In this document: in pieces, positions 61,214 through 64,000 of the stretch
How the letters are laid out: each line of letters opens with the position of its first letter
Numbering within the stretch: the stretch's first letter is position 1
Source of the DNA: Galeopsis tetrahit
Taxonomy: Eukaryota > Streptophyta > Magnoliopsida > Lamiales > Lamiaceae
NCBI GenBank assembly: GCA_963675135.1
Contig: OY776129.1
Span: 63,737,028-63,801,027 of the forward strand
Reading direction: 5' to 3'
Length of the DNA stretch: 64,000 nucleotides
The notes under the pieces: model-generated
The model's input: the letters and a program-made list of their open reading frames with translations, nothing else
Told to the model about the DNA's origin: nothing
The model's database searches: none
Made by a program: the position numbers and the translations under genes

Positions 61214-64000
61214 TTATAAAGAGTGAGTATCATCGGCCCCCTTCATCACTTTCTTGGCTGTGTACACAAAATGTTTAACGGAGACGCCGCTAGCAAAGGT
61301 CAAAGGAAGTTGTTCGTCATCAATAACCCTAGGATCAAACCATTTATTCTTATGATCGTCTTTCATGCTGCTTTCTGAATGCTCTGGTATATCTCGGTAC
61401 AAGTGTTTCAATATGAAAAGAGCCGTATCAGGATCTCTCCAGTAGTTTCTGTTGATAAACCATTATCATAATGCTTTTAGTTATAGTCATTTTTCACATC
61501 TCAAATGAGATTTTAATCAGAATATCATATCACTACTTACGTATGTGCCCCGATAGCTGATATGTACGGATGTCGGAAAGTTTTATCCTGCAATAGAAAT
61601 AAATATATTAATGAAGATGCATGCAGAACCGTGCTAGAGAGTGCAAAGTCATCAAGAGGGAAAAAACGTACTTGTAATACATGATCGATCCGTCCATCTA
61701 CAGATCCTGTTAGTGTCTCCATCATAATAGAGCCATACGTTCTCTCTTCTTTTTCTTGCGTATTTTCAGATTCCTCTACAAAACAAAAGTACATGCTCAT
61801 TGAATAAAAGCTTCTCATGTCGAGCAGAAGAAAACAAGAGAGATTGTTTACCAGCATCGTCATCATTGCTTCTTGATTCACAGATTGTGAGCACTTTAAC
61901 CTATTCCAGAAGAGATTACGGTTAACAAATTAATTCTTTTCGCAAAAAAATGCATACATCTAACAATCAAGCTGCTTGGTCAGAGTGTTTTTTTTACCCA
62001 CTAATATTATGATGCACAAGAATAAATTTTCTTGCAAGTGAGAAATTATAAAAGCAACTTAATTTCCTCATCCTAAATAAAAGTCTCTGATGCAAGAAAA
62101 TCAGTTATCATCACTCAAAAGGATCTGCACTAGGAAGTAACATAGCATAGACAGTATTATTTCTATCAATATACACATATTTACCAAGTTATTTTCCAAA
62201 CCAACGAAAGCTACAAGGGAAACATTTAGTAGGGAGAGAGCAGATGATAAACTAACTTACGAAAGAAAATTGACAACCACTAATTCGGAGGCAGAAAAAA
62301 AATATAAAAAAAATGCATCCACAGATACTGACCCTGACAGTGCTTAACTGATCCTTAAAAGCTTGAGAACGAGCAGCTATCCCTTCTTTAAATTCCTGCG
62401 TGACATTGTTTGAGCACAAAGACTACAAGGAGGAAGCACAATATTAGTACTTTTAAGCCTACATTAGCTTACCTGATACCCAACATAGAGCCGCTTCCCA
62501 CCTCGGTGGTAAGGAACAATAACAGGCCGTCTGTCTAAATATTCTTTACAGACAAGTGGTTCTATTCTGTATGACAAGCAAGAATTACCATAAATGAGAT
62601 TTTTCTGAAGAAAAAATAATGAACTTATGAAAATTAGATCAAAAGTGTAGATTCTGACCGATATGCAACAGGATCGAAAGGATGAAAAACATTAAACATC
62701 TGACGACATGCTGGCATTTCTTCATTGATATTTTTCTCTTCCCAATAATCTTGTCCTCTGCCTGCCAACCAAGAAAGAAAAATATATTTAGTAAGAAGGT
62801 CAAAAATTTACTTGGTGAATTGCACACAACTCTGAAATGCAAACAGGTGAAGTCAGACATTTTATTACTTCCGTTAGATCAGTACATATCCGTCTGCATA
62901 ATCAACAATAAAGTGAAGAACTTGTTCTAATGCAACTTATGGGTGAAGTAGTCTTGAGAGTATGCAATAATTATATGTAGAATTGGTCAACTATATGTAA
63001 GAATAAGCAAAAAATGAGCACATATAGGGTCAAATGAGTTGTGTGAAAAGGGAAAACTAAGAACTATAATGAATGATCACCTAATCTTAGGATATTAAAA
63101 AAAGGTCTTCCCAATATTCATTCCAAGTTATTTGACACACTCCAAAATAAGAAGTTAAAGCAAAGAGTTGGGCATTACCAATCCCAATACGAACATTACG
63201 GAGGGAGAGAAACACTCCAAGGGGAGACCCCACTGCAAAGAATGTGTCAACCTGACATCAAAGTCAAGTGTATTAATCTGAGAACCTACGTGACAAATAT
63301 GCATAAATAAATAGACGGTGTGGCATTTAAAGTGTGGCCAAGAATTACGGCACATGTTAAATAGAATATGGTTATAGATGAATTGATGACGGAGATCTCT
63401 GTAATCAGGCTATTTATTAAGTATAAATTGTATAATTGCATGAGCACTCGTATACTGACAATCATATAACAAAATCAAAGCATATTACACTACAAATTGG
63501 AGCAAGCCTTTATAATCACATCAGAGCAGAAAAAATGGAAGAAACTTACTTTAAATTCTAACTTTGTGTATCTTATTTGTGGGGTGTAACACTTCGACGA
63601 ATCTGTATGCTCAAGAACACTCCTGGGTTCAGTTCCATTTACTGGTGTTGTACTCACTGGCAATAGTCACATTAAACACAGAATGTTTAACTTACTAAAA
63701 CTCGGAAGTTTCTAAATTAAATATTTATAATACAGCCTCAGATTTCCATCTTGAGTCTCGTAATTCATACCTCTGTCAGTGCATGCAACTTCAAATTCTT
63801 TGATTTTTGATTTCAGTAGATCAATCTGAGAGAGAAGGCATTTGTGAGAAAGAATTAAAGTATCAGAGAAGTAGCAGAGAGATGTAATCAGTAATTACCT
63901 CCTCTATAAGTGACTTGATTATTTCATCTTTGTCATTATCAACAACATCCTTAACACTGGGATTGGCATCACATGGTATAATCTCACTTTTCAAAATATT
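61214..64000 (-). CDS. SGR2: SGR2-like DDHD phospholipase A1, 3' part
   Basis: Phosphatidic acid-preferring phospholipase A1-type protein. In Arabidopsis SGR2 (At1g31480, recalled) acts at the vacuolar membrane and is needed for shoot gravitropism. Exons on the minus strand: 63899-64000 (continues), 63771-63825, 63550-63656, 63179-63251, 62659-62755, 62473-62566, 62333-62395, 61852-61900, 61672-61775, 61541-61587, 61214-61448 (TAA); phases close. Landmarks: VDTFFAVGSPLGVFLSLRNV, FNVFHPFDPVAYRIEPL, RPVIVPYHRGGKRLYVGYQ, VKVLTICESRS, YGSIMMETLTGSVDGRIDHV, HPYISAIGAHTNYWRDPDTA. These blocks form the DDHD domain with its conserved Asp/His residues. The N-terminal half with the lipase GXSXG serine is outside the window. 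Confidence 0.95.

Overview
The window is nuclear DNA of a flowering plant, most likely a eudicot. The evidence is AT-rich intergenic sequence, small-exon genes with GT-AG introns, plant-specific gene families (LRR receptor kinase, RTNLB reticulon, plastid Ycf54/LCAA, SGR2 phospholipase), a MIR319 hairpin, and many plant-type transposons (Stowaway-like MITEs, MULEs, hAT, Ty1/copia, SINEs). The species cannot be named from sequence alone. There are no bacterial features, operons or CRISPR arrays.

Layout. 1-4436 (+): 3' part of an LRR receptor kinase with transposon debris in its introns. 4437-9600: AT-rich spacer holding a MIR319 gene on the minus strand (hairpin 8101-8278, TATA box about 9580), with a SINE inside the inferred primary transcript. 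9840-13610: a MULE with 9-bp target duplications, TE debris, and a tRNA-Ile relic that lacks its anticodon. 14816-23193 (-): complete 13-exon SCC4/MAU2 cohesin-loader gene. 23335-34252: transposon cluster made of two related MULEs, tandem SINEs, and a hAT element with a Ty1/copia retrotransposon nested inside. 35024-36140 (+): reticulon. 36508-37355 (-): plastid Ycf54/LCAA protein. 38845-40648 (+): FHIT-type HIT hydrolase with an unusual predicted AT-AC intron. 43113-44983 (-): mitochondrial calcium uniporter (MCU). 46068-47717 (+): a chimeric locus with a BUB3.3-like WD40 fragment. 47718-52325: AT-rich spacer. 52326-55141 (-): TLC-domain membrane protein. 55731-59214: a 3.5-kb terminal-inverted-repeat element. 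59215-61213: small repeats and a MITE. 61214-64000 (-): 3' half of SGR2 (DDHD-type phospholipase), running off the window.

The genes are mostly unrelated housekeeping or signalling genes rather than a pathway cluster. FHIT beside LCAA, and the TLC gene near SGR2, match neighbour relations I recall from Arabidopsis, so they look like ancestral synteny. All exon models were read by eye from splice sites and conserved protein sequence. Coding phases close exactly for SCC4, reticulon, LCAA, FHIT, MCU, TLC and the visible parts of the RLK and SGR2.

The most interesting items are: the MIR319 locus with a SINE and a 14-codon ORF in its inferred transcript; the FHIT gene, which makes a family-perfect protein only if a 3-nt exon and a U12-type AT-AC intron are spliced; two related MULEs with perfect 9-bp duplications, one 150 bp upstream of the SCC4 start; a copia element with near-identical LTRs but decayed coding; and the intron-containing BUB3.3 fragment fused to a foreign 5' end.
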